Below, one piece after another: positions 25,964 to 33,420 of a DNA stretch of 38,197 nt. The stretch comes from an uncultured Rhizobium sp. (GTDB taxonomy: Bacteria > Pseudomonadota > Alphaproteobacteria > Rhizobiales > Rhizobiaceae). Each line of letters opens with the position of its first letter. Position 1 is the first letter of the stretch. The translations under genes were made by a program, and so were the position numbers. Location of the stretch: positions 1 through 38,197 of the forward strand of contig CAMFHE010000044.1 of assembly GCA_945952045.1 (NCBI GenBank), written 5' to 3'. The notes under the pieces were generated by a model. That model searched no databases. It had not been told where the DNA came from and was given only the letters and a program-made list of their open reading frames with translations.

Positions 25964-27562
25964 GTGACATCGCGGTTCTTGCAGATTACCAGCGCTGCAT
26001 CGGCGTTGGTCCTGCTCTATCTCACTGAGCGACGCCGCGGTGTCGCTGTCGATCAATCGGCGTTGCCGGCGCGGCTGCGCCAGACGCTCGATAATCTCGG
26101 CGGCACCTTCATCAAGATCGGGCAGGCCCTCAGCATGAGGCCGGACCTATTTCCCGAGGCCTATCTCTCGGAGCTTCGCTACCTGCGCGAACACGCCCGT
26201 CCATTTTCCGCTCAAGAGGCCAGAGCGGAAGTGGAGCGCGCGATGCAGCGTCCGCTCGAAGAGATCTTCAAGACATTCGACAGCGAGCCGTTTGCTGCTG
26301 CCTCGATCGCTCAAGTCCACCGCGCTACCTTAGCCAATGGGCAGGAAGTCATCGTGAAGATCAGGCGCCCACATATGCGCGAGCGCGTTGACGGCGACAT
26401 GCGCATTCTCACAGTCGTCGCCCGACTCGTCAGTGGGGTCGTGCCCGGGCTTCGCCGCCTTCAGCTAGAGCGCCTCGCCCGCGAAATATGGGACAATCTC
26501 AGGCGCGAGACTGATCTTTTGCAAGAAGCCCGCAATATCCGCCGCTTCAGTGATGCCTACAAGCAGCGTGCCGACGTCTACGTGCCGGCGGCATTCGAAG
26601 CTCTCTGTAGTGAATCTATCCTGGTCCAGGTCATGAGCCACGGCCGATCGATCGAGGATCCCGCCGTGCTGCAGGACGGTCCCCGCATCGCTGGGATACT
26701 CGTCGATTTCTATCTCGAGCAGTTGCTGAAGATCGGGCTCTTTCACGGCGATCCCCATCCCGGCAACCTGTTCGTCATGGAAGACGGGCGAATCTGCTTC
26801 CATGATTTTGGACTCGTCGGCTATCTCGACCGAACGACACGACGCGATCTCGGAACATTCCTTCAGGCCTTCGTTCACCAGGACTCCGGATGGATGCTCG
26901 ACGCGGCGACCGAGCTCTCACTGATCGACCGTAGCGCCGCTCGAACGCTTTTCGTGCCCGGCATCGAGGAGATTCTAAGCGACTATTCATCGCTCCCACT
27001 CAAGGACTGGTCGATTGCAGACGCTTTTCTCAGGATGATGCGGCTAGGCGATGGCACGAATGTCGCGGTGCCCTACAATCTCGTGGTTCTCGTGCGCGCT
27101 CTTTTTCTGATCGAGGGCTGCCTGCGCCGGCTCGACCCAGACTTCAATGTCCTGGACAATCTGATAGTTAAGGGTGAAGCAGCAATCGCTCAAACACTGG
27201 GCGGCGGGCCCGATCAGGCGGCGATAGCGCGCCTCAAGACCGAGCTGGCGCTCTCGGCCCAGGACCTGCCTGCGCTGCTGGCCTCCTGGCTGCATCGCGC
27301 GCATCAGGCGGGACGAGAGCCGGCTTTCGGGTTGAGCATCCGGAATTCAGAGGAGACCGAGAGGAGGCTTGATCGCCGGGCGGGGCTTATTGCGCTCGCG
27401 CTCCTGTCGGCCAGTCTCCTGGTCGCGTCCGCGCTGCTCGCGCAGGCGAGCATAGGTCCCGTGGTACTGGGGTTGCCCATAGCGGCTCTGATCGGTTTCG
27501 CCATCGCGACCTGGCTTTGCGTCCACGTCGCGCGCTTGGCGCGCTCGCTTTGGCGAGGGTGA
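25964..27562 (+). CDS. UbiB/ABC1/AarF-family atypical kinase
   Basis: A 532-residue protein kinase-like family member. KIGQ (residues 51-54, in FIKIGQALSMRPDLFP) is the family-defining KxGQ motif. AAASIAQVHRA is the Ala-rich nucleotide loop, VIVKIRRP holds the ATP-site Lys, HGDPHPGNLFV is the catalytic loop and FHDFGLVG is the DFG equivalent. Two hydrophobic helices close the C-terminus (about residues 470-520), as in other UbiB proteins. The GTG at 25964 has GAGG eight bases upstream; the TTG just before it is an alternative. UbiB proteins support ubiquinone synthesis or lipid distribution. A specific role in this low-oxygen context is unknown. It converges with the minus-strand operon with only 14 bases between them. 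Confidence 0.92.
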   Translation: MTSRFLQITSAASALVLLYLTERRRGVAVDQSALPARLRQTLDNLGGTFIKIGQALSMRPDLFPEAYLSELRYLREHARPFSAQEARAEVERAMQRPLEEIFKTFDSEPFAAASIAQVHRATLANGQEVIVKIRRPHMRERVDGDMRILTVVARLVSGVVPGLRRLQLERLAREIWDNLRRETDLLQEARNIRRFSDAYKQRADVYVPAAFEALCSESILVQVMSHGRSIEDPAVLQDGPRIAGILVDFYLEQLLKIGLFHGDPHPGNLFVMEDGRICFHDFGLVGYLDRTTRRDLGTFLQAFVHQDSGWMLDAATELSLIDRSAARTLFVPGIEEILSDYSSLPLKDWSIADAFLRMMRLGDGTNVAVPYNLVVLVRALFLIEGCLRRLDPDFNVLDNLIVKGEAAIAQTLGGGPDQAAIARLKTELALSAQDLPALLASWLHRAHQAGREPAFGLSIRNSEETERRLDRRAGLIALALLSASLLVASALLAQASIGPVVLGLPIAALIGFAIATWLCVHVARLARSLWRG

Positions 27563-27576
27563 GTGGTCGGGCGCAG

Positions 27577-28245
27577 CTACGCGAGGGCTGGTCCGGCCCG
27601 CTTCCGCCACATCAGCGCCAGGAGATATGTGGAGACCAGCGCACCGCCGAAGCAGAACACCGAGATATATGCATAGGAGAAGAACCCGTAGGTGACAATG
27701 AGGACGCCGGCGACGAGCAGGCCAAAGATCTTGATCTCCCAGCTGCGCACCAGCAGGAACGGCACAATGACGACGGTGACGTAGATCGCGTAGATGGCGG
27801 TCCGCGAGATGAGCCCGTCGAGCAGATTGATGTCCTGGTAGCGGATCGCCCAACGCAGGAACGTCGTCGTCAGCCAGCCGTCGTGAACAAAGTACGGAAT
27901 GAATTGCAGGCCGCCCAGCATCGCGCCGGCGATGACGAACAGGAGGATGATGTTGCGGCGCGCGCCGCGCTCGATAAAGTACGCCGAAACCGGAACCCAG
28001 ATCGGCCAGGCAATCCAGGTAAAAAACATGTAGAGCAGCGAATACTGAGCGACATGGTGGGCATTGCCGGCGCGGCCTTCGATCCACACCAGGCCCTCCA
28101 CCAATTGCTGCAGCCCGAACAGGAAGGGCAGTGTTGCTATCATCAGGTAGCGGCGATCCCGCTGCAAGGCCGATCTGGCAGCGACGGCACCTGCAGGGAT
28201 GAGGACGGCTGCGGCGCCGAGACTGACCTCTGCGGACAAGCACAT
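27577..28245 (-). CDS. DUF6629-like multi-pass membrane protein
   Basis: A 222-residue membrane protein with about seven hydrophobic segments and little else. The start MCLSAEVSLGAAAVLIPAG and the FGLQQLVEGLVWI segment near residue 50 are what I recall from the DUF6629 family, whose function is unknown. The ATG at 28245 overlaps the region of the ldh stop (one base apart). The longer frame back to 28428 lies inside ldh and is rejected. It is the last gene of the DUF2934-glgP-ldh operon. A charged EIKIF loop and a C-terminal RKRAG end suggest that the C-terminus is cytoplasmic. Confidence 0.8.
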   Translation of the reverse strand: MCLSAEVSLGAAAVLIPAGAVAARSALQRDRRYLMIATLPFLFGLQQLVEGLVWIEGRAGNAHHVAQYSLLYMFFTWIAWPIWVPVSAYFIERGARRNIILLFVIAGAMLGGLQFIPYFVHDGWLTTTFLRWAIRYQDINLLDGLISRTAIYAIYVTVVIVPFLLVRSWEIKIFGLLVAGVLIVTYGFFSYAYISVFCFGGALVSTYLLALMWRKRAGPALA

Positions 28246-28246
28246 C

Positions 28247-29257
28247 TCAAGCGGCCTCGACCAGATTGACGGGGCGTCCGGCCGTAAAGCCTTCGATGTT
28301 GGCGATCGTGGTTTCCATAATGCGCGCCAGCGCCGCGTCGGTGTTGTAAGCATTGTGCGGCGTGACCAGGACATTCGGGAAACGCAACAATACGTGATTG
28401 GCGACCAGCGCCTTGAGATCGGACGCACCGACTGCCTTGTCCTGGCGAAAGATTTCGGCTTCCTCGCGGATCAGCGGCTCCTGCGGGAGCACATCGAGAC
28501 CGGCCGCGCGCAGCTTGCCATTTGCCAGCGCCCGCACCAGCGCTTCGGTGTCGACCACGTTGCCACGCGCGGTGTTGATGAGAATGGCGTGATCCTTCAT
28601 CGCTGCGAACTGTCGCTCGCCGAGCAGCCCCACCGTCGTTGGCGTTGACGGCACATGCAACGTCACCACATCGGCGCGCGCCAGGACTTCGTCGAGCGGC
28701 CCATAGGTGAACCCCAGCCGTGTCGCGGCGGCCGCGTCCTCGACATGGTCGAAGGCGACGACATGCATTCCGAAGCCGCGCGCAATCTCGATCGTGCGGC
28801 GCCCGATGCGTCCAGTCCCGATAACTGCGATGATCTTGTCGCGCAATTCGAAGCCGCGCACGCCGGCCATCGAGAATCCGCCGCGCCGCGTGATAGCGAC
28901 GCTTTCGACGATGTTGCGCGCAAGCGCCAGCAGCAGCGCGAAAGCATGCTCGGCGACCGTTGCATCCCCGTAGTCGGGCACATTGGCAATGGCGATGCCG
29001 CGCTCGCGGCAAACGCCCAGGTCGATATGATCATATCCTGCCGAACGGGTCGCGATGAGTTGCAACTGAGGCAATCGATCGATGATACCTGCGTCAAGAC
29101 GGGATGCCACGAAGGGGCTGATTACCTCGGCATCCTTGAAATCGTCCACCGTGGCAATGCTCAGTGGAACAGTCGTGCAACGAACATTGTGATGGCGCAT
29201 CAATCTAGCGCAAGCTGCCTTCTCCCAATCTTCGGCCTCGAACAGAACAACCCTCAT
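28247..29257 (-). CDS. D-lactate dehydrogenase-like D-2-hydroxyacid dehydrogenase
   Basis: A 336-residue NAD-dependent enzyme of the D-isomer 2-hydroxyacid dehydrogenase family, probably reducing pyruvate to D-lactate. ATRSAGYDHIDL (about 69-80) and VAEHAFALLLALAR (101-114) are typical of fermentative LdhA. The Rossmann motif GTGRIG is at 147-152, NTARG carries the substrate Arg, and TPHNAYNT holds the catalytic His. The ATG at 29257 is preceded by a strong AGAGGAG. It lies 59 bases after glgP on the same strand and could regenerate NAD+ from glycogen breakdown when oxygen is short. Substrate assignment is by similarity to LdhA and context; another 2-ketoacid is possible. Confidence 0.92.
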   Translation of the reverse strand: MRVVLFEAEDWEKAACARLMRHHNVRCTTVPLSIATVDDFKDAEVISPFVASRLDAGIIDRLPQLQLIATRSAGYDHIDLGVCRERGIAIANVPDYGDATVAEHAFALLLALARNIVESVAITRRGGFSMAGVRGFELRDKIIAVIGTGRIGRRTIEIARGFGMHVVAFDHVEDAAAATRLGFTYGPLDEVLARADVVTLHVPSTPTTVGLLGERQFAAMKDHAILINTARGNVVDTEALVRALANGKLRAAGLDVLPQEPLIREEAEIFRQDKAVGASDLKALVANHVLLRFPNVLVTPHNAYNTDAALARIMETTIANIEGFTAGRPVNLVEAA

Positions 29258-29316
29258 TCACGCTCCTCTGATGCCATTAGCGCTACGCCATTGATGCCGA
29301 TATCCATGCACCATTC

Positions 29317-31011
29317 CTAACGCAGATATGCTTCGGTCGCGTAGCGCCGCATCATACGATGGCTGTTGAAGGACGGAGCAATCTTGGAGATCGACTGCTT
29401 CATCATCCAAATCCAGCGCTTTCGGTCACCGTTATAGAGCGGAAGAACGACATTCCGCAGCTTGTCGTAAAGCGCGCCCGCATCATTCGCGTCGGCACCG
29501 TTGCTGGGGATCGACCACCCCGTCACGCCATCGACGCAGCCCTCGATCCACCAGCCATCGAGCACGCTGAGATTGAGCACGCCGTTCAGGGCGGCTTTCA
29601 TCCCGCTGGTGCCGGAGGCCTCGAGCGGCGGAAGCGGTGTGTTCAGCCAGACGTCGCAGCCGGCCACCAGCGCCGCGGCGATGTCGAGATTGTAGCCGGG
29701 AACGAATGCAGCCAGGACCGTGCCGTCGAGCGCGTCGATATGTGCGCCGATCGCGCGGATCGCCTCCTGCCCGCCGTCGTCGCTCGGATGCGCAAGGCCG
29801 GCCAGCACTATCTGAAACGGTTGTTCTTTCGCGATCTCGCGCAACCGGCCGATGTCGGAAAAGATCAGTTCGGGGCGCTTGTAGGCGGTCATGCGCCGCG
29901 CATATCCGATCAGCGGCAAATCGGGACGCAACTGCTTGCCGGTCGCCTGGGCGATGCGCGCCAGCAGATCGCTCTTGGCGTTCTCGTGCGCCGACCAGAG
30001 CGCGCCGTCTTCAATCTGGTCAGCGAAGGTGAGAACTTCGGGCTCGTGCGCCCAGTTCGAGAATTGCTGCTCGAAGAGCGCAGCGACGGCGCCATGCGTC
30101 CATCGATGAACATGGACGCCATTGGTAATCGAGGCGATTGTATAGCCTGGAAAGAGCTTGCGCGTCGTCTCCGCATGCTGGCGCGCGACGCCATTGACAT
30201 AGCCGCTGAGATTCAGCGCCAGCCGCGTCATGTTGAGCTGATCGGTGCCGGCAAGGTGCGTTAGGACATCGCGTTCGATGTAGTCGCCGAGCACCTGCTG
30301 GACGAGGTCGTAGTCGAACTTGTCAAATCCGGCCTCGACGGGCGTGTGAGTCGTGAACACGCAGCGCTCGCGAACCGCTAAGGAGTCGTAGCCTTGCATT
30401 GGATCCAACACGCGATTGCCGTTCGACCGCTGCGTCTCCCGCAGCAAGGGCAGCGTCAGCAGCGCTGCATGACCCTCATTGAGATGATATTTCTCGATGC
30501 GGAAGCCGAGCGCGCGCAGTATGCTCTGGCCGCCTATCCCGAGCACGATCTCCTGCTTCAGCCTATCGGCCCGATCGCCGCCGTAGAGATGATCGGTGAT
30601 CCGGCGATCCTCGACGGCGTTTTGCTCGAGATCGGTATCGAGCAGCAGGACCGGAACAACATGCCCTAGCGGGCATTCCAGTGCATAGAGCCAGGGGCGA
30701 ACCCACACGTCGCGCCCCTCGATCGACACGGCCACCATCTGGGGTAGAGCTCTCGCAAAGTCCTGCGGCGCCCACGGGTCAGGCTGGTTAACCTGCGCAT
30801 GACGGTGATCGATTGCTTGCCGCACATAACCCTGGCGACTCACGAGCGTGACGAACACCATCGGTAGATCGAGATCCGCTACGGAACGTGCCAAATCGCC
30901 TGCAAGAACGCCGAGGCCTCCGCTATAGGTGTGCATCTCGGTGCGCAAAGCAATTTCCATAGAGAAATAGGCAAAGCGCGCCCGGTGTATCGATCTGTCG
31001 AGAAGATTCAA
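29317..31011 (-). CDS. Alpha-glucan (glycogen) phosphorylase, short form
   Basis: Releases glucose 1-phosphate from glycogen or maltodextrin using phosphate and PLP. The N-terminus RFAYFSMEIALRTEMHTYSGGLGVLAGD belongs to the short alpha-glucan phosphorylase group (TIGR02094-like), here without the DUF3417 domain of some members. The PLP lysine is K472 in the EASGTSGMKAALNG segment. The frame is open to 31263 from an ATG, but those residues are Arg-rich and unlike the family. A TTG at 31011 with AGAGG eight bases upstream gives 564 residues beginning just before the conserved core and is preferred. It lies downstream of the DUF2934 gene and upstream of ldh. Together they suggest glycogen fermentation at low oxygen. 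Confidence 0.9.
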   Translation of the reverse strand: MNLLDRSIHRARFAYFSMEIALRTEMHTYSGGLGVLAGDLARSVADLDLPMVFVTLVSRQGYVRQAIDHRHAQVNQPDPWAPQDFARALPQMVAVSIEGRDVWVRPWLYALECPLGHVVPVLLLDTDLEQNAVEDRRITDHLYGGDRADRLKQEIVLGIGGQSILRALGFRIEKYHLNEGHAALLTLPLLRETQRSNGNRVLDPMQGYDSLAVRERCVFTTHTPVEAGFDKFDYDLVQQVLGDYIERDVLTHLAGTDQLNMTRLALNLSGYVNGVARQHAETTRKLFPGYTIASITNGVHVHRWTHGAVAALFEQQFSNWAHEPEVLTFADQIEDGALWSAHENAKSDLLARIAQATGKQLRPDLPLIGYARRMTAYKRPELIFSDIGRLREIAKEQPFQIVLAGLAHPSDDGGQEAIRAIGAHIDALDGTVLAAFVPGYNLDIAAALVAGCDVWLNTPLPPLEASGTSGMKAALNGVLNLSVLDGWWIEGCVDGVTGWSIPSNGADANDAGALYDKLRNVVLPLYNGDRKRWIWMMKQSISKIAPSFNSHRMMRRYATEAYLR

Positions 31012-31126
31012 GGTTCTACCTCTGATCCAGCAGTTGTCGGTTGGAGGGCGCCGATGAGGTGGTCCTCGAAGTGAACCCGGCAGATCACCAAGCATCCGAC
31101 CGACGACTGTTGGCGTTTGTCCGTGG

Positions 31127-31342
31127 TCAGGCAGCGCGCTCCCTCTTCGTTTTGCCTGCTGGCGGCGGTACTCCCTTGTGCTCCGACTGCGCATGCTGCG
31201 AAGCGACCTCGGCTTCCGCTTGGAACCAATGGTCGAGGTCATGCCCGTCGGGGCATCCCTCATGAAGCCAGATCTCGTAAGCCCGCAATTCTACTGTGAG
31301 GCGAGAAGAAACCTGATTGGGGTCGGTGTGCGCATCGGACAT
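31127..31342 (-). CDS. DUF2934 small protein
   Basis: A 71-residue soluble protein. The core RAYEIWLHEGCPDGHDLDHWFQAEAEV is the DUF2934 signature (RAYELWExxGxPxGxxxxHWxxAExEL). The ATG at 31342 has AGGAG nine bases upstream; the longer open frame to 31474 spans the FNR box and is rejected. Function is unknown. Such proteins often sit beside stress and glycogen genes in rhizobia, from memory. It would be the first gene of the operon continuing into glgP, with 115 bases between them. Confidence 0.85.
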   Translation of the reverse strand: MSDAHTDPNQVSSRLTVELRAYEIWLHEGCPDGHDLDHWFQAEAEVASQHAQSEHKGVPPPAGKTKRERAA

Positions 31343-31414
31343 GGTTCTCGTACTCCTGATGGTTTCTGTGTTCGCGAATGCGTCGGTATGGTGACCCCGA
31401 TAGCGAAGCCAACG

Positions 31415-31428
31415 TTGATCGAGGTTAA
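31415..31428 (-). promoter_or_regulatory. FNR/FixK-type operator of the DUF2934-glgP-ldh operon
   Basis: Read on the minus strand this is TTAAC-CTCG-ATCAA, the same variant form as the sites before prs and GAPDH. Its centre is about 80 bases upstream of the DUF2934 ATG. A CATACC element near 31385-31390 (minus reading) is a weak -10 candidate at class II spacing. It lies 75 bases from luxR on the other side, so an effect on luxR cannot be excluded. Confidence 0.65.
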
Positions 31429-31502
31429 AGATCAGCGCAGCTCTGTCGGAGAAAAAAGCTAAGGCTCGCACCAACTAAGCCCTAGTGTACTGGAGCAACA
31501 AT

Positions 31503-32240
31503 ATGAATGCAGAAAGACCCTCTCGCTTCGAGAGGATTGCGCTCGAGGTGCAGGAAGCAAAAGACGTCCAAGAGTCGCTTCAGATTTTTCGGCCGGCATA
31601 CGGGGTGGATTTCGCGACCTATCACCTCGCTCGCACGATCGTGGATATTGTGGACACCCCGTTTGTGCGCACGACCTACCGCGATGCCTGGGTTTCGAGG
31701 TATCTCCTCCGCGACTATGTCAAGATCGACCCTGTTCTGCGAGAAGGTCTCGTGCGGCAATTGCCCTTTGACTGGCGGGAAGTCGAGATCCCCCTGGCCG
31801 CCCACGAGTTTCTGTTGGATGCACAAGACCATGGCATCGGCGCGAATGGCTATTCGATCCCGATCATCGACAAATCTCGACGGGCGCTACTCTCGCTGAA
31901 TTCGCGGAAAGCAGGCGATGACTGGAGTACAATTGTCGCGCAGTATCGGGAGGAGTGGCTGGAACTTGCTTTTCTGATTCACCACAAGGCGATCTTTGAA
32001 CTTTTTGGCAAGCACGATCCGGTCCCGCATCTTTCGGCTCGCGAGCTTGAATGCCTGCACTGGAGCGCCCTTGGCAACGACAGTGTCGACATCGCTGCCA
32101 TTCTGAAACTGTCCGAGCATACCACTCGGGCATATATCAAGTCGGCCCGCAACAAGCTTGGCGGAGGTTCGATCACATATACGATCGCCCGAGCGATGCA
32201 GCTGCGCCTGATTCATCCGTTTGGCAATACCCCCAGCTGA
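31503..32240 (+). CDS. LuxR-family quorum-sensing transcription regulator
   Basis: A 245-residue regulator. The N-terminal autoinducer-binding domain (about 15-160) keeps the AHL pocket pattern WVSRYLLRDYVKIDPV, with the Trp, Tyr and Asp-Pro of TraR/LasR-type proteins. The C-terminal LuxR HTH (about 178-243) starts LSARELECLHWSALGNDSVDIA and has LSEHTTRAYIKSARNKL as recognition region. GGAG seven bases before the ATG at 31503 fixes the start; a GTG at 31485 is possible. luxI follows after 74 bases and would make the signal. The stop codon lies inside a 20-base palindrome that may be its own operator. Targets could be luxI and the neighbouring transfer genes. Confidence 0.93.
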   Translation: MNAERPSRFERIALEVQEAKDVQESLQIFRPAYGVDFATYHLARTIVDIVDTPFVRTTYRDAWVSRYLLRDYVKIDPVLREGLVRQLPFDWREVEIPLAAHEFLLDAQDHGIGANGYSIPIIDKSRRALLSLNSRKAGDDWSTIVAQYREEWLELAFLIHHKAIFELFGKHDPVPHLSARELECLHWSALGNDSVDIAAILKLSEHTTRAYIKSARNKLGGGSITYTIARAMQLRLIHPFGNTPS

Positions 32241-32246
32241 GGGTAT
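32227..32246 (+). promoter_or_regulatory. Candidate lux-type operator before luxI, overlapping the luxR stop
   Basis: The 20-base sequence ATACCCCCAGCTGAGGGTAT is an inverted repeat with 9 of 10 pairs matched, the length and symmetry expected of a LuxR-type operator. It covers the luxR stop (TGA at 32238-32240). Its centre is about 78 bases before the luxI ATG, so a class II start would fall near 32279. The alternative is a weak intergenic hairpin. Confidence 0.6.
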
Positions 32247-32314
32247 CCACTTGGGGAATAGATCGCACGTCCTACGGTCGGCATGATCGCCTTCATCAAC
32301 CTATGGAGGCGCAG

Positions 32315-32971
32315 ATGTATATCCTTGTTCAAGGCCACGACTACCACAAGCATCGCGATCTGCTCGACCAGTCGTTCAGGCTGAGAAAGAAGGTCTTCGC
32401 GGATAAACTCGGCTGGGAGGTTTCCGTGTCAGGCCCGCGCGAGCGGGATCGGTATGACGACCTGCATCCGGCCTATCTGTTGTGGTGCAACGAAGAGAAG
32501 AAGCGGCTCTTCGGCTCCGTTCGTCTCATGCCGACCACGGGCCCGACCCTGCTCTATGACGTATTCAGGAACACGTTCCCTGGCGCCTGCGATCTTGTCG
32601 CACCTGGCATATGGGAAGGTACGAGGATGTGCATCGACGAAGACGCGGTCGCGTCCGACATGCGTCCGGATCGCGCGTTTTGCCTTTTGCTTTTGGCACT
32701 CTGCGAAGTCGCGCTCGATAGCGGCATCCATACGATGATCTCGAATTACGAGCCGCATATGAAGCGCGTCTACAGACAAGCAGGGGCAGAACTCGACGAG
32801 CTCGGCCGGTCCGATGGATATGGTCGCTTCCCGGTCTGCTGCGGTGCATTCGAAGTTTCGAGCCGCGTGCTTGCCGCCATGCGCGAAAAGCTCAGGGTCA
32901 GTGACCAACTCTACCGCCGGCCTGCTTTCCCGATCCGCGCCATTTCCGAGCACGCGCGGATATCGGCATGA
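32315..32971 (+). CDS. Acyl-homoserine-lactone synthase (LuxI family)
   Basis: Makes an N-acyl-homoserine lactone signal from S-adenosylmethionine and an acyl-ACP. The 218 residues include the invariant LuxI residues R24, F28 and W34 (in FRLRKKVFADKLGWEV), D45 and D48, R70 in GSVRLMPT, and the Glu/Arg pair in IWEGTRMCID. GGAGG five bases before the ATG at 32315 decides the start; the larger frame overlaps luxR and is not used. It is the partner of the preceding LuxR. The acyl chain cannot be predicted reliably from sequence. The end overlaps a possible ATGA start for the next gene. Confidence 0.95.
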   Translation: MYILVQGHDYHKHRDLLDQSFRLRKKVFADKLGWEVSVSGPRERDRYDDLHPAYLLWCNEEKKRLFGSVRLMPTTGPTLLYDVFRNTFPGACDLVAPGIWEGTRMCIDEDAVASDMRPDRAFCLLLLALCEVALDSGIHTMISNYEPHMKRVYRQAGAELDELGRSDGYGRFPVCCGAFEVSSRVLAAMREKLRVSDQLYRRPAFPIRAISEHARISA

Positions 32972-33039
32972 GGGAAACGGTTCCGGCCGAGGCGAAGCTC
33001 CCTCCGGCCGGAATGCTTCGAAATCCTGGAGTAGTAGCC

Positions 33040-33369
33040 ATGTACAAACACGTCGCCGAGGCATTCGTGCCGGTTGCGCATGCCCGATGCGTTGCCGAAC
33101 AGTTGTGCTCGAAATGCTGCGGCTATTGCCTTTCGATCGACGTTGCCGGCGCGGACAAGCTCCTCACGTTCGAGGACGCCCGCGCCATCCTCCGACCAGC
33201 CGCAACCGGCCTTCGGATGCGGGTCGAAGGACAGAACCTGGTCGTTTTCTGCGGAGTTCGAACGCTCCTGCAGGGCCAGCTCTCGACGGTGGCCACCATC
33301 CAGGTCAAGGCGGTCGAATGGGAACCGGCCGGACATGAGCCTTTTAGCGCGGATGGGGCGACGCCATAA
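33040..33369 (+). CDS. Small DUF2218-like protein downstream of luxI
   Basis: A 109-residue protein if begun at the ATG at 33040, which has GGAG eight bases upstream. A longer form from 32968 (133 residues) would overlap the luxI stop as ATGA. The sequence has a Cys cluster (CSKCCGYC near residue 25) and the pattern GADKLLTFEDARAILRPAATGLRMRVEG, followed by TLLQGQLSTVA, which is reminiscent of DUF2218 proteins. I am not certain of that family. Some rhizobia have a small regulator gene coupled to luxI (cinS), which suggests a related role, but no similarity to it can be claimed. Confidence 0.65.
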   Translation: MYKHVAEAFVPVAHARCVAEQLCSKCCGYCLSIDVAGADKLLTFEDARAILRPAATGLRMRVEGQNLVVFCGVRTLLQGQLSTVATIQVKAVEWEPAGHEPFSADGATP

Positions 33370-33385
33370 GTCCGCCCGAACTGCT

Positions 33386-33418
33386 CAGTGACCGGCAGGC
33401 GTGACCTGCCGGTCACTG
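33386..33418. terminator. Strong hairpin between convergent quorum-sensing and toxin operons
   Basis: A 14-base-pair stem (CAGTGACCGGCAGG pairing with CCTGCCGGTCACTG) with a five-base loop, lying between the two converging stop codons at 33369 and 33421. No T-run follows on either strand, so it would act as a bidirectional or factor-aided terminator or as a 3'-end stabiliser. Confidence 0.75.
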
Positions 33419-33420
33419 CA

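Noticed and set aside
31012..31263. ATG-started N-terminal extension of glycogen phosphorylase
   Set aside because: It is Arg-rich, unlike the family, and overlaps the DUF2934 gene; the TTG at 31011 has a good ribosome binding site.
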